A stretch of 64,000 bases of DNA from Paenibacillus sacheonensis (GTDB taxonomy: Bacteria > Bacillota > Bacilli > Paenibacillales > Paenibacillaceae), in NCBI RefSeq assembly GCF_009909195.1, contig NZ_JAAAMU010000003.1, forward strand, positions 310,001-374,000. Direction: 5' to 3'. Positions 1-8,745 of this stretch are shown here, in pieces. Position 1 is the stretch's first letter. Every line of letters begins with the position of its first letter. Both the position numbers and the translations under genes were made by a program. The notes under the pieces are model-generated. The model was not told where the DNA came from, searched no databases, and saw only the letters and a list, made by a program, of their open reading frames with translations.

Positions 1-296
1 ATGCTCAGCAAGCCGGTGACGGCAAGCGAGACGTGCAGGATGCGCCGGATCTTCAATCGCTCTTCGCGCGCGTAAGCTTCGGCGACCAGCTTCGAGATCG
101 CCACGGGCAGGCCCAACTCCGTGATCGTAATGACGAGCGGTACGAGCGGATGCGCCATCATCAAGAGACCGATGCCTTCCGCGCCGAGCACGCGAGCGAC
201 AAACATGCCGCTGATAAAGCCGAGAATACGGTTGATGAACGCAGCGACAGATAAGGCAATCGTTCCTCGCATGAACGACTGCTCCCGTTGAGCCAT
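1..296 (-). CDS. SpoVB-like polysaccharide/lipid flippase, 3' end outside window
   Basis: Only the first 98 or so residues are visible, because the gene runs leftwards off the window edge. It starts MAQREQSFMRG and continues with INRILGFISGM and ITELGLPVAISKLVAEA. That is the typical N-terminus of the MOP-superfamily flippases related to SpoVB and YtgP, which move lipid-linked polysaccharide precursors across the membrane. The start is supported by AGGAGG (306-311 on the minus strand) about nine bases before the ATG. The first two hydrophobic segments are visible (about residues 9-30 and 45-62). Family membership is recognised from memory of SpoVB relatives. Whether it acts in spore cortex synthesis or in another polysaccharide pathway cannot be told from this fragment. 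Confidence 0.72.
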   Translation of the reverse strand, partial: MAQREQSFMRGTIALSVAAFINRILGFISGMFVARVLGAEGIGLLMMAHPLVPLVITITELGLPVAISKLVAEAYAREERLKIRRILHVSLAVTGLLS

Positions 297-535
297 GGCA
301 GTGTCCTCCTGATTATCGAATACTTAAATGTATTCATGAATCGGAAAAGCATGCGAACGAGCTGGTGCCAAGGTCGTGGCGGAGGTGGTTTGGCGGACAA
401 GATGGTATGGGGCGCAGCGCATGGGCGGATGTTTGCGATTCGGGGATAAAGAAGTGCATGGGGGGCGGTACATGGGCGGATTTTCGCGAAAGGACTGCGA
501 TGTAAGGCGGGTACATGCCCGCCTCCGAATAAATC
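297..535. other. intergenic stretch without a recognisable gene
   Basis: This is the gap between the flippase start and the terminator of the alpha-mannosidase gene. Apart from the flippase ribosome binding site (306-311) and an AT-rich patch at 315-340 that could hold its promoter, I see no feature. Short open frames here lack ribosome binding sites and protein-like composition. Confidence 0.5.
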
Positions 536-582
536 GAAGAACCCCGGAGACCGCTTATAGCAAGCGTTCTCCAGGGTTCTTC
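536..582 (-). terminator. hairpin terminator of the alpha-mannosidase gene
   Basis: GAAGAACCCCGGAGACCGC (from 536) pairs with GCGTTCTCCAGGGTTCTTC (ending about 582) with two mismatches, giving a long stem some 30 bases beyond the mannosidase stop. The minus strand past the stem reads CGATTTATTC, a modest T-rich tail. Confidence 0.6.
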
Positions 583-611
583 GCGATGCATGCTGCTATG
601 CTGCCCGCACG

Positions 612-3362
612 CTACTTGTCGGCGCGAAGGCCGATGCTGACGATCTTGTAGCCGGCTACCGGAACGGTCGCGGAACCAGCTTCGCCGATGCGCGCGCCGT
701 TGTCTTCCTCGAGCACGTTGCTCTCGTACAGCGCCGCATCGCGGCCGGCGTCGACGCGGAGCTCGCTTGGCTCGCCGGACAGGTTATACCAGCGGGCCAC
801 CAGGTCGCCGCGGTCTTCGTTGACCTTCAGGCTGGAGAGCGCCAGCCTGGAGCCGGCGCCGTTCCAGTTCAGCAGGCTTTGCCGCGGCGCAAGCGGCCCG
901 GCATGCAAGCCGGTTTGGACCGCTTGCAGCGGTACTTGGAAACCGTATGCCGCTTGATAAGCGCGGAAGCGGTCGTCTGCGCCGCCATGCGGGAGGAGAA
1001 TCCACTCCGCTTCGTTACGGCCCAGGCACTGCGCATCCGGCGTCGGGAATACGCCCCAATCGCCGAGCTCGCCCGTGGAGCGAAGGATCGTAACGGCGAT
1101 CGTGCCGCTGTCGTCGCGCAGCACCTCGTACTCGTTAAGTCCCTTGTTGCCGACCGTCAGGCCGCGGCCCGCTTCGTGCACGTCGACGAACGCGCTCTGG
1201 TGCTGGCAGTTGCTCGGATTGACCCACTCCGGATTCGGAACCGTCGCCCGCTCCGCCACTTCGAAGATGGAATCCGCATAATGCTTCGCCACCGACACGC
1301 CGGACGGGAGCATAACCCGCAGCCGGTGATCCTTGGCTTGGTTGTCGAAGCTGGCATGCGCGCGGACGCCGCGCTCGGAACGGCTCAGGCTAACGCGCGT
1401 CACGATGGACAGCGGAACGCGCTTGCTCGAACGCTGCGCCTGACGCTCGAGGAACGGCACCATCGTCGCGATCTCGGCCTGCAGCCGTTCGTCGGCGCTT
1501 TCCGGAATGTCGAGCGTATGCGTGACTTCATAGACGGCGCGGTGCGGAGCATCTTCGACGAGTCGAATGTCGGCTGCCAGACCGCGCGTCGTGATGGCCG
1601 TATCGCCGTTCGGCTGTTTGAAAATATATTCGTTGCCGACATCGCCCACGTTCTCGTAATAGCCGAGGCCGTCGAACGTTTGACCGTTCGTCTTGTCCAG
1701 CATGGTCAGCGTGCCGTCCGTCTGGATGCTGACTCGCAGGAAATCGTTCTCCAGCGTGTTCGGCGCCGTCACGAGCGAAGCGGCTGCCGGTCCGGCTTCC
1801 TCGCCAGCTGAAGGGATCCAGGCGAACGAGCCGTAGCCCATTGCCGGTATGGCCGCGGCTTCGAACGTGACGGACACGACGCGGGCAAAATACGGCTGCC
1901 GGAATTTATCGGCCGGCAGATCATAGCCGAATCGTACGCCGAGGTCGCTGCTTACGAATGGCACGCGCTTGCCGTCCGCGTCGACGAGGTAACCGTCCGC
2001 CGTCGTGTCGCGGCCGACGATCGCGGCCGTCTCCGCCTGCGCTTCGCCCGGCTTGAAGTACCGCCGTCCGAGCTCCAGTTCCACCGTCACGACGCCGGAA
2101 TCCTCGTACCCGCTCGTGCTGAACACCGCGAACGGCGCGCTGTCCCGGCTGATGGCGGCGAAGCCGGTCGTATCGATCTGTCCGCCGAGGAAAGCCGTGC
2201 TGTCCGCGATCACGGAAGCGGCGACGCCTTTGCTCTTCTCGAAGCGGGTCCGCATCTCGTGGTAAACCTCGTCGACGCTGCAGCCGCAGATGCTGTCATG
2301 CGGATGGTTCTGCATGAGCGTGCGCCAAGCGTAATTCAGCAGGCCGTGCGGATAAGGACGCCCCTGCGCGTGCGCGAACGCGGCAAGCGGCTCGGCGATC
2401 TTCTCCAGCATCGTTTGGTTCTGCTGGTTCAATTGCTTGATATAGATGCGCGCCGAGGCCGTATTGACGAGCGAGAACCAGCCGTCCGTTCGCTGCCCGC
2501 GCAGCTCGCCCTTGATCGTGCTGAGCTCCGGCGGCAGGTCCGAATGCACCGCTTTGACGTAATCGTCCCAATTCGAATGGATGAATTCGTAGTCCGGGTA
2601 GAGCTCCCTCGCGGTGCGAAGCGCTGCGGACAGGTTCGCCTGAGCGGGCTGATGGTCGCAGCCGTTCATGAGCAGCAGATGGCGCGTCGACGCGTAACGG
2701 GAGGCGCTGGCGATCGCGTGGTCCCAGAAGGCTTTGGCTGCTGCCGGCTCCTCGGGAATTTCCATGCCGTTGTTGTACCAGTTGGCGAACAGAATGCCGA
2801 GCACGCGGGAGCCGTCCGGGGAATCCCAGTTCATCTCCGAATAAGGGGATTCCAGATCCGGCGATTCCGAGACGCTGTTGTTGAAGCCGGTCGCTTTCAC
2901 GCCCCGCCCGAACACCGCCGTCGTAATGCCCGCCTGCTGCATGAGCTGAGCCGCCTGCCCCATGTTGCCGAAGGAGTCCGGGAAATAGCCGAGCTTCGAG
3001 ACAGGACCGAAAGCGCGGCTGTCGCGGTGGCCGATCTGCAGGTTGCGCACGTTCGCTTCGCTGCTCGTCAGGAATTCATCCTGCAAAATATACCAAGGTC
3101 CTGCGGACAAGCGGCCTTCCTGCACCAGCTGCACGAGCTTCTCGCGTTTCTCGGGATAGACCTGGAGGTAATCGTCGAGCACGATCGTCTGCCCGTCGAG
3201 ATAGAAGCTGCGGTATTCCGGATCACGGTCCATGATTGCCAGCAATTCGTCCATCGTTTGGATGAGCTTGGCATGGTGAGCTTCGTAAGGCATATACCAC
3301 TCGCGGTCCCAGTGGGTATGGGAGATGACGTGAATGACGGCTTTCGGCTGTGAGGATGGCAT
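612..3362 (-). CDS. GH38 alpha-mannosidase (MngB-like)
   Basis: This 916-residue cytoplasmic enzyme (no signal peptide) hydrolyses alpha-mannosides. The GH38 zinc and catalytic signatures are present. HTHWDREW supplies H17 and D19. LGYFPDSFG supplies D129, matching the nucleophile/zinc-ligand Asp of the family. NHPHDSICGCS supplies the histidine ligand near residue 355. The C-terminal half is the beta-rich region usual in the family, and the length fits MngB-type enzymes (about 870-1000 residues). The start follows AAAGGGG at a rather long spacing. Immediately upstream, at 3398-3415, lies a perfect palindrome that also occurs, imperfectly, before the neighbouring GntR/LacI regulator, so repression by that protein is likely. 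The natural substrate (mannosylglycerate, oligomannoside or another alpha-mannoside) is not determined by sequence. Confidence 0.92.
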   Translation of the reverse strand: MPSSQPKAVIHVISHTHWDREWYMPYEAHHAKLIQTMDELLAIMDRDPEYRSFYLDGQTIVLDDYLQVYPEKREKLVQLVQEGRLSAGPWYILQDEFLTSSEANVRNLQIGHRDSRAFGPVSKLGYFPDSFGNMGQAAQLMQQAGITTAVFGRGVKATGFNNSVSESPDLESPYSEMNWDSPDGSRVLGILFANWYNNGMEIPEEPAAAKAFWDHAIASASRYASTRHLLLMNGCDHQPAQANLSAALRTARELYPDYEFIHSNWDDYVKAVHSDLPPELSTIKGELRGQRTDGWFSLVNTASARIYIKQLNQQNQTMLEKIAEPLAAFAHAQGRPYPHGLLNYAWRTLMQNHPHDSICGCSVDEVYHEMRTRFEKSKGVAASVIADSTAFLGGQIDTTGFAAISRDSAPFAVFSTSGYEDSGVVTVELELGRRYFKPGEAQAETAAIVGRDTTADGYLVDADGKRVPFVSSDLGVRFGYDLPADKFRQPYFARVVSVTFEAAAIPAMGYGSFAWIPSAGEEAGPAAASLVTAPNTLENDFLRVSIQTDGTLTMLDKTNGQTFDGLGYYENVGDVGNEYIFKQPNGDTAITTRGLAADIRLVEDAPHRAVYEVTHTLDIPESADERLQAEIATMVPFLERQAQRSSKRVPLSIVTRVSLSRSERGVRAHASFDNQAKDHRLRVMLPSGVSVAKHYADSIFEVAERATVPNPEWVNPSNCQHQSAFVDVHEAGRGLTVGNKGLNEYEVLRDDSGTIAVTILRSTGELGDWGVFPTPDAQCLGRNEAEWILLPHGGADDRFRAYQAAYGFQVPLQAVQTGLHAGPLAPRQSLLNWNGAGSRLALSSLKVNEDRGDLVARWYNLSGEPSELRVDAGRDAALYESNVLEEDNGARIGEAGSATVPVAGYKIVSIGLRADK

Positions 3363-3397
3363 GAGGAAGGCAGACCCCTTTTCGAATGGAATGGAAT

Positions 3398-3415
3398 ATT
3401 AAAATATATTTTAAT
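3398..3415. promoter_or_regulatory. palindromic operator candidate before the alpha-mannosidase gene
   Basis: ATTAAAATATATTTTAAT is a perfect 18-bp palindrome 36 bases upstream of the mannosidase start. A 15-of-18 match lies upstream of the adjacent GntR/LacI regulator at 4751-4768. The pairing of one motif with a regulator gene and its neighbour supports an operator. Binding itself is inference. Confidence 0.6.
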
Positions 3416-3455
3416 CATAATCCGTCCGCGCGCGTCTGTAAATAACGGATATGAA

Positions 3456-3488
3456 AACATCCCGCAAGCATGATGCTTGCGGGATGTT
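3456..3488 (-). terminator. terminator of the GntR/LacI regulator gene
   Basis: AACATCCCGCAAGCA and TGCTTGCGGGATGTT form a perfect 15-bp stem with a 3-base loop, 15 bases past the regulator stop. The minus strand has TTTTC within and just after the 3' arm. It separates the regulator from the mannosidase, so they have separate transcripts. Confidence 0.75.
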
Positions 3489-3502
3489 CGGGCGATGGTC
3501 GG

Positions 3503-4723
3503 TTAAACTTGCTGCGGAGCGCCGGAGGACTCGCGGTCGACCAGCTTGGTGGGCAGAACGATTTTGGCGCCGGCCCGCTCCTCCGCCGGCGCAAGCACGA
3601 GCCTCGCCGCCTCGCGCCCGATGCCGTAGAAATCCTGCTCGACGGTCGTCAGCGGCACTTCCAGATGCGACGTGAACGAGAGATTGTCGAAGCCGGTAAT
3701 GGACAAGCAGCCAGGTACGCCGATGCCCCGCTGCAGCGCGGCTTTCAGCAGGTTGGCGGCGGAGTAGTCGTTCACGACGACCGCCGCGGTCGGAGGGGGA
3801 TCGACCGTTAACAGCCGCTCCAGCAGGACTTCGGCATCCTGGACTTCGTTGCGCTGACCGGATCCATCGGAGGAATCCGAGGGCTGCCCTTGTCCTTGCC
3901 CGTGTCCGGCCTCCAGCGTAATGAGCCATTCCGGTTTAGGTGCAATGCCTGCTTCGATGAGCGCGCTGCAATAGCCTTTGTAGCGGTCGCTGATGGAGAC
4001 GGCTTCGTTCCAAATCGGGCAGACGAAGGCCAGCTGACGATGGCCGAGCCCGATCAGATGCGAGGCGATGCTGCGGCCGGCAGCCGTATTGTCGGAGATG
4101 ACGAGCGGCGCGTCCAACCCGTCCACGCTCCGGTCGATCAGCGCATAGGGGATGCCATCGATCGCCAGGCTGCCGAACACGTCGATGTTCTTGTAGCTCG
4201 AGACGGGGTAGACGATGATGCCGCTGACCCGGTCTTTGGCGAGCTTCTGAATGATGGCGCGTTCGACGGCATCGTCGTACCGAGAGTTGTGAAACGTGAC
4301 GTAGAAGCCCCGCTCCGCGCATTCTTCCTCTACTCCGCGGAACATCTCGTAGCCGATATTCTCGTTGAACGGCATGACGAGCGAGATGACGGGAATCGGC
4401 AGGGGCGCGGCGCTTGCAATCGCCGATGCTCCGCCTCTTGTCGGGTCCGCAGGCAGCGTCCCGTATCCTGCTGCCTTCGCCGAATCGCCCGGCTTCCCGG
4501 ACGGCGGTTCCGTTACGAACGTGCCCGCCTTCTTGATGCGTTTCACGTACCCCATCGTTTCCAGCTGCCGCATGGCATGGGTGACCGTAATCGCGCTGAC
4601 GCCGAACTGCTGCGCGATTTCCGGTCCGTTCGGCAGCTTGTCCCCGGCCTTCAGCAAGCCTGCCGCGACGTGCTCTTTATAGTAGTCGATGATCATTTGA
4701 TAACGGGGCTTATGGTCTGTCAC
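3503..4723 (-). CDS. GntR-type transcriptional regulator with LacI-like sugar-sensor domain
   Basis: An N-terminal winged-helix GntR domain (about residues 1-70, with LPNGPEIAQQFGVSAITV and YVKRIKKAGTFV) is followed by a Ser/Gly/Ala-rich linker. A periplasmic-binding-protein-like effector domain follows (IPVISLVMPFNENIGYEMF through GCLSITGFDN), as in AraR-type regulators. I place the start at GTG 4723, because GGGAGG (4730-4735) lies six bases ahead of it. The in-frame ATG at 4727-4729 directly abuts the Shine-Dalgarno, and the ATG at 4780 lacks one. The gene has its own terminator, and its upstream region carries the same AT-rich palindrome as the mannosidase promoter, suggesting autoregulation plus control of the mannosidase by a sugar ligand. 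Confidence 0.9.
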   Translation of the reverse strand: MTDHKPRYQMIIDYYKEHVAAGLLKAGDKLPNGPEIAQQFGVSAITVTHAMRQLETMGYVKRIKKAGTFVTEPPSGKPGDSAKAAGYGTLPADPTRGGASAIASAAPLPIPVISLVMPFNENIGYEMFRGVEEECAERGFYVTFHNSRYDDAVERAIIQKLAKDRVSGIIVYPVSSYKNIDVFGSLAIDGIPYALIDRSVDGLDAPLVISDNTAAGRSIASHLIGLGHRQLAFVCPIWNEAVSISDRYKGYCSALIEAGIAPKPEWLITLEAGHGQGQGQPSDSSDGSGQRNEVQDAEVLLERLLTVDPPPTAAVVVNDYSAANLLKAALQRGIGVPGCLSITGFDNLSFTSHLEVPLTTVEQDFYGIGREAARLVLAPAEERAGAKIVLPTKLVDRESSGAPQQV

Positions 4724-4750
4724 GTTCATCCTCCCGAACATTTCCGCAGC

Positions 4751-4768
4751 ATTATGATATGTTTTAAT
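4751..4768. promoter_or_regulatory. second copy of the AT-rich operator, before the regulator gene
   Basis: On the minus strand it reads ATTAAAACATATCATAAT, matching the perfect palindrome at 3398-3415 at 15 of 18 positions. It lies 28-45 bases upstream of the GTG start at 4723, where a repressor could control its own synthesis. Confidence 0.55.
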
Positions 4769-4845
4769 AGTATACGGCAAATGCTCGGCTTGCGCTAGAG
4801 GATGAAGAGGCTGCCGGTACGGGCCGGGCGAAGATCGCCATCGCG

Positions 4846-4935
4846 TTAGTCGGACAGCGCCTGATCGAACGCTGCTGCCAGCTCCTTCGCATCCTCTTCG
4901 CTGATCGCCCCGCTATGCTTGAATTCTTGCTCGTA
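4846..4935 (-). pseudogene. possible gene remnant (C-terminal fragment)
   Basis: Between the regulator and the kinase, the minus strand holds about 29 codons ending in TAA at 4848-4846. They read like an acidic, helical protein end (YEQEFKHSGAISEEDAKEL and onward to FDQALSD). The frame is closed upstream by TAA at 4938-4936, and no start codon or ribosome binding site is present. Composition suggests decayed coding sequence, but I recognise no family, and chance is possible. The rest of 4769-5163 holds presumably the kinase promoter and nothing else that I recognise. Confidence 0.25.
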
Positions 4936-5163
4936 TTATCCCTGAATTTAGGATGTATACAAAATGATGGAAGTGCCTCAAGCTGCCGGCGTTTACGGTG
5001 CGCCCGCGCCACCGGACCCTATCGTCTGCAACCGCTTCCTATGGTATCTTGGACGTACGCCCAACTCGATAGAATCGCGCCTCATCTCGGTAAGAATAGC
5101 CATACGAATCGGGCGGGCCGTCTGTTATGGTAGCGGTACGGGAGCAAAGGAGACCAGGGGGAC

Positions 5164-6987
5164 ATGGTACGCTATATGACCAATCCGCTCACGCGGATGA
5201 ACGTGAAACAACAAATCATTTTGCTCTTCGTCGTCATGGTCAGCCCGATCCTGCTCTTGCAGTGGTACGGCAACACGAAGGCGGAGCAAATTCTCAAGAA
5301 CCACGTGACGGATGCGTACGCGGAGCTGAACAAGCAGAATATCGCCCTGCTGGGCCGGGATATCGACACCGTGACGAAGATTACGACGACGATCGTGCAA
5401 AATCCGCTCACGCAGCAGCTGATCCCGAATGCAAAGGACACCGTGTTCGAACGGGTCCAGGAGTACGCGAAGCTCGACAAGCTCATCGCGGGCTATTCGA
5501 TCGGCGTCAACGGCGGGGAGGCGGTCTATTACAGCCTGTACGTCTACGATCCCAACAATTATTATTCGTTCGCGCCTAAGATTCCGATGACCCAGACCGG
5601 CGTGTATTTCTTCCAGGATCAAGATAAACCCGAATGGTTCGACGAGGCGGTCGCCAAGAAGGGTGACGGTTATATGAAGCTGATCCGCACCAACATCGGC
5701 TTCTCGACGCAGACGACGCTGGCGTATATCCGCTCGGTGTCCAATATCAGCGATTACGGCGTCATCGGCGTACTGGTCGCGACCAAGATGGACAAAAAAA
5801 TCGAAGAGTCCCTGCGGAGCGTCTCGCTGCCGGACGGACAGATCTATTTCACCGACGGCCGGAATCGCGTGCTCACCGCGACGACGCCGAGCATGATCGG
5901 CTCCACGCTCCGGCTGCCTCCGGAAGCGGCGACGAAGAAAGCGGACCCGGACGGGATGATCAACATCATCACGCCGGAATTCATCTATGTCATCAACGAC
6001 AATCATCTGCTGCAGCAGAAGCTCGTCTACAAAATCCCGGTACAATCGCTCCTGCTGCAGCAGAACGAATTGAAGCGCGTCATCCAGTTGATCTCCGTCG
6101 TGTATATTGTGCTCGGAATCATCATCATGCTCTATTTCTGGCAATCGCTCATGAATCCGCTTACGCGGCTTGCGCATTTCGTCCGTTCGTTCGAGCCGGG
6201 CCGGCGCGTGCCGGAGACCCCGGGCAAAGGGCGCAAGGACGAGGTGGGCCAGCTGATCGCCGCGCTCTACGACATGGCGAGACGCCTGAACGTGCTCATT
6301 CATTATAAGTACCAAAGCGAGATCAAGGAGAAAGAATCGCAGCTGCAGCTGCTCTACCAGCAGATCAACCCGCATCTGCTCTACAATACGCTCGAGAGCA
6401 TCTATTGGAAGAGCTCGCTCGAAGGCAATTCGGAATCCGCGGAGATGATCAAGGAGCTGTCCAAGCTGATGAAGATCAGCCTGAGCCGCGGCCGCGAGCT
6501 GATCGCGCTGGAGGAAGAGATGGAGCATGCCAAGGCTTACGTCAGCCTGCAGTCGAAGCGTTACGAATATACGTTCTCGGTCGCGTGGAACGTGCCGGAA
6601 GAGCTGCGGAACAATCTGATTCCCAAAATCACCCTGCAGCCGCTGATCGAGAATGCCATCATCCACGGCGTGCGCCATATGGGCGAGGACGGAGAGATCC
6701 TCGTCTCGGCCAACCTGCTCGACGGCGACAAAGTGATGATCCGCGTCGAGGACAACGGCTACAAGAAAGTCGATTTCGACGCGATCCATCGGCTGCTGAA
6801 CGAGGAGAAAGGCAACCCGGCGATCGGCTACGGCATCCGCAACCTGCACCAGCGCATCCGGCTGCATTTCGGCAAAAGCTACGGCATTCGCTACGAGAAG
6901 CGCGAAGGCCACGGCACGACCGCGATCATCGTCCTGCCGCGCATGGTGGAACAGGAGCTGCCGGGGACGGAGTCGTTGACCCCCTGA
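5164..6987 (+). CDS. YesM-like sensor histidine kinase
   Basis: This 607-residue membrane kinase has TM1 at about residues 17-34, an extracellular sensor region, and TM2 at about 305-328. A HAMP segment follows, then the HPK7-type phosphoacceptor motif QINPHLLYNTLESIYW (His about 404) and an ATPase domain with QPLIENAIIHG (about 491-501) and GYGIRNLHQRI. It should phosphorylate the YesN-like regulator encoded 270 bases downstream. AGGGGGAC just before the ATG supports this start. Next to the ABC importer and glycosidase-like genes, its likely role is sensing an extracellular oligosaccharide. YesM-type kinases commonly control carbohydrate ABC transporters, but this ligand is unknown. Confidence 0.92.
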   Translation: MVRYMTNPLTRMNVKQQIILLFVVMVSPILLLQWYGNTKAEQILKNHVTDAYAELNKQNIALLGRDIDTVTKITTTIVQNPLTQQLIPNAKDTVFERVQEYAKLDKLIAGYSIGVNGGEAVYYSLYVYDPNNYYSFAPKIPMTQTGVYFFQDQDKPEWFDEAVAKKGDGYMKLIRTNIGFSTQTTLAYIRSVSNISDYGVIGVLVATKMDKKIEESLRSVSLPDGQIYFTDGRNRVLTATTPSMIGSTLRLPPEAATKKADPDGMINIITPEFIYVINDNHLLQQKLVYKIPVQSLLLQQNELKRVIQLISVVYIVLGIIIMLYFWQSLMNPLTRLAHFVRSFEPGRRVPETPGKGRKDEVGQLIAALYDMARRLNVLIHYKYQSEIKEKESQLQLLYQQINPHLLYNTLESIYWKSSLEGNSESAEMIKELSKLMKISLSRGRELIALEEEMEHAKAYVSLQSKRYEYTFSVAWNVPEELRNNLIPKITLQPLIENAIIHGVRHMGEDGEILVSANLLDGDKVMIRVEDNGYKKVDFDAIHRLLNEEKGNPAIGYGIRNLHQRIRLHFGKSYGIRYEKREGHGTTAIIVLPRMVEQELPGTESLTP

Positions 6988-7074
6988 GAAGTCGGGGACA
7001 GGTCGGTGTCAAAGATTGTTAAGGGAAGTAACGAGGCTTGAGTTTTGAGAAATTGAATATTTATGTTCGCTGTT

Positions 7075-7221
7075 GGAAGTGATCGGAGAGTCAGTATGGA
7101 GTCGGAACAGCGTCAGCGGTCGCCTTTGTATTCGTATTTCTACATCTACTCACTTATATAATCAAAGAAATTCGAAATACAACAGCGAGTGGAGATCCAT
7201 ACTGACCGCAGGTCATGCCTT
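7075..7221. repeat. structured palindromic intergenic element, copy A
   Basis: This stretch of about 147 bases folds on itself. An outer stem pairs GTCAGTATGGA (7090-7100) with TCCATACTGAC (7196-7206). An inner imperfect stem pairs the arm from TCGCCTTTGTATTCG (7120 onward) with the arm ending in CGAAATACAACAGCGA (7188). Copy B at 28078-28221 keeps the inner sequence (TCGCCTTTGTA, ACAACAGCGA) and the same architecture, but its outer stem has different bases that still pair. It lies between the kinase and regulator genes, so it could be a mobile palindromic repeat or a structured RNA in the leader of the regulator mRNA. Confidence 0.75.
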
Positions 7222-7256
7222 TTCATCTCGAATTTTTTCACTCAGGGGGACTAACG

Positions 7257-8549
7257 ATGTACAACATCCTGGTCGTCGACGACGAACCGCTCATTTGCAA
7301 AGGCCTCTGCAGCCTGCTCAGCTCCTCGGGGCTGGCCATATCGCAATTGTTCACGGCCCATAACGGCTACGAAGCGATGGATTATTTGCGCATGGAGGAC
7401 ATCGACCTGCTCGTCACGGACATCCAGATGGGCGAGATGAGCGGCATCGAGCTCATGCACCAGGCCAAGATGATCAAGCCGTGGCTGCAGGCCATCGTCA
7501 TCTCCGCGCACGAGACGTTCCAGTACGCCCAGCTCGCCATCCGGCTGGGCGCGAAGGATTACCTCATCAAGCCGCTGAACGGCGACCAGTTCCTCGATTC
7601 CGTGCGCAACGTGCTGCTGAGCGTGAACAAGCTCATCCCGTCGCAGGACGAGACGCTCGCCGGCTTCCGCGAGCAGTTCCGCCTGGAGCAGCCGTCCGCG
7701 GAGCGCGACGAGCTGCTGAAGAAGCTGACGGCGGATCCCGCTTCCGCGGATGCGACCGCCGCCGCGCTGAGAAGCCGGTTCGGCACGGATCTCTCCGGGC
7801 CGTATTATTCCGTCTTCCGCGTGCAGCTGGGCAGCTCGTCCGAGCTGCTTCAATATGCCGCGCTCAACATCGCCATGGAGCTGCTCGACCAGGAATGGAG
7901 ACCCGTCGCGTACTATTCGGGCGGCGACGCGGTGAACGTCATCATCCAGTGGAGCGACGCGCGCTACGAGGAGAACGGCACGAACAAGATCCATCAGCTC
8001 GATATGCTGGGCCGCAGCCTGCATACGAACATCGCGAACTATTTGCGGCTGCCGTGCGTCGTCGGCATCAGCCAGATTCTGCGCGGCGCCGCGTTCATCG
8101 GCGAGCTCGGGCAGCAGGCGGCCAAGGCGATCCGGTGGAACGAGGAGCACAGGGAGCTCGGCGTCTTCTATTACGGCGACTTCAACTATGGCCGTTACGC
8201 GCAGGATCCGACCGAGGAAGAGATGACCGCGCAGAACAACATGATCGTCGAGAAATCCAAGGCGTACATCGACGCGCATTACGCCCAGAAGGGGCTGACG
8301 CTGCACGAGGTGGCGCAGAAGAACCACGTCAGTCCGAACTACCTCAGCTACCTGTTCAAGAAGGATACGGGCCATAACTTGTGGGAGTACGTCATCAAGC
8401 TGCGGATGGAAGAGAGCCGCCGGCTGATCCTGAATACCGACCTGCGCCGCTACGAGATCGCCGAGCGCGTCGGCTACGAGTCGCCGGAGCATTTCAGCAA
8501 AATCTTCAAGAAATATTTCGGCGTGAGCCCGACCGAGCTCAAGAAATAG
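7257..8549 (+). CDS. YesN-like response regulator (receiver plus AraC-type HTH)
   Basis: A 430-residue cytoplasmic regulator. The receiver domain spans about residues 1-120, with VVDDE acidic residues, phosphoacceptor D55 in LLVTDIQMGEMSG and K105 in AKDYLIKPLNG. A middle linker domain follows. The C-terminal 100 residues form an AraC-type double helix-turn-helix (HVSPNYLSYLFKKDTG and IAERVGYESPEHFSKIFKKY). AGGGGGA seven bases before the ATG decides this start over an upstream in-frame ATG at 7215. The partner is the kinase just upstream. Likely targets are the promoters at 8647 and 10598, both preceded by 21-bp-spaced direct repeats. Confidence 0.93.
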   Translation: MYNILVVDDEPLICKGLCSLLSSSGLAISQLFTAHNGYEAMDYLRMEDIDLLVTDIQMGEMSGIELMHQAKMIKPWLQAIVISAHETFQYAQLAIRLGAKDYLIKPLNGDQFLDSVRNVLLSVNKLIPSQDETLAGFREQFRLEQPSAERDELLKKLTADPASADATAAALRSRFGTDLSGPYYSVFRVQLGSSSELLQYAALNIAMELLDQEWRPVAYYSGGDAVNVIIQWSDARYEENGTNKIHQLDMLGRSLHTNIANYLRLPCVVGISQILRGAAFIGELGQQAAKAIRWNEEHRELGVFYYGDFNYGRYAQDPTEEEMTAQNNMIVEKSKAYIDAHYAQKGLTLHEVAQKNHVSPNYLSYLFKKDTGHNLWEYVIKLRMEESRRLILNTDLRRYEIAERVGYESPEHFSKIFKKYFGVSPTELKK

Positions 8550-8589
8550 CGCCTGCTCACGTACACGGGGGCATCTCCTCGCGCATGAA

Positions 8590-8652
8590 GTAATATCGCC
8601 TACCATCCCCATAGATCTGCACATGTTCAGCCCGCGCCCGCGACTCTAGAAT
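8590..8652 (+). promoter_or_regulatory. permease promoter with AraC-type direct-repeat site
   Basis: The proximal half-site ATAGATCTGCACATGTTCAG starts at 8611, with a weaker half-site starting at 8590, exactly 21 bp upstream. The -10 candidate TAGAAT lies at 8647-8652, 36 bases after the proximal half-site start, and there is no good -35. The promoter of the binding-protein gene (10541-10603) has the same arrangement with the same 36-base offset. This fits activation by the YesN-like regulator. Confidence 0.6.
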
Positions 8653-8745
8653 GAGAATAGGCAAGAAGAACGGCCGAAGGCGCCTCCCAAGCGGAGGGAA
8701 CCGGAAGCCGCTTCTTCTGGGAAAGAGCATGAAAGAGGGGACACT

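Noticed and set aside
2259-3353. 364-codon plus-strand open frame opposite the alpha-mannosidase, and 310 codons at 879-1811
   Set aside because: Both lie antisense to a well-supported GH38 gene and have Arg-rich, motif-free translations.
5125-6912. 595-codon minus-strand open frame opposite the first YesM-like kinase
   Set aside because: It is a mirror of the kinase coding sequence with no recognisable motif. The same holds for 32206-34134 opposite the second kinase and 7251-8624 opposite the YesN-like gene.
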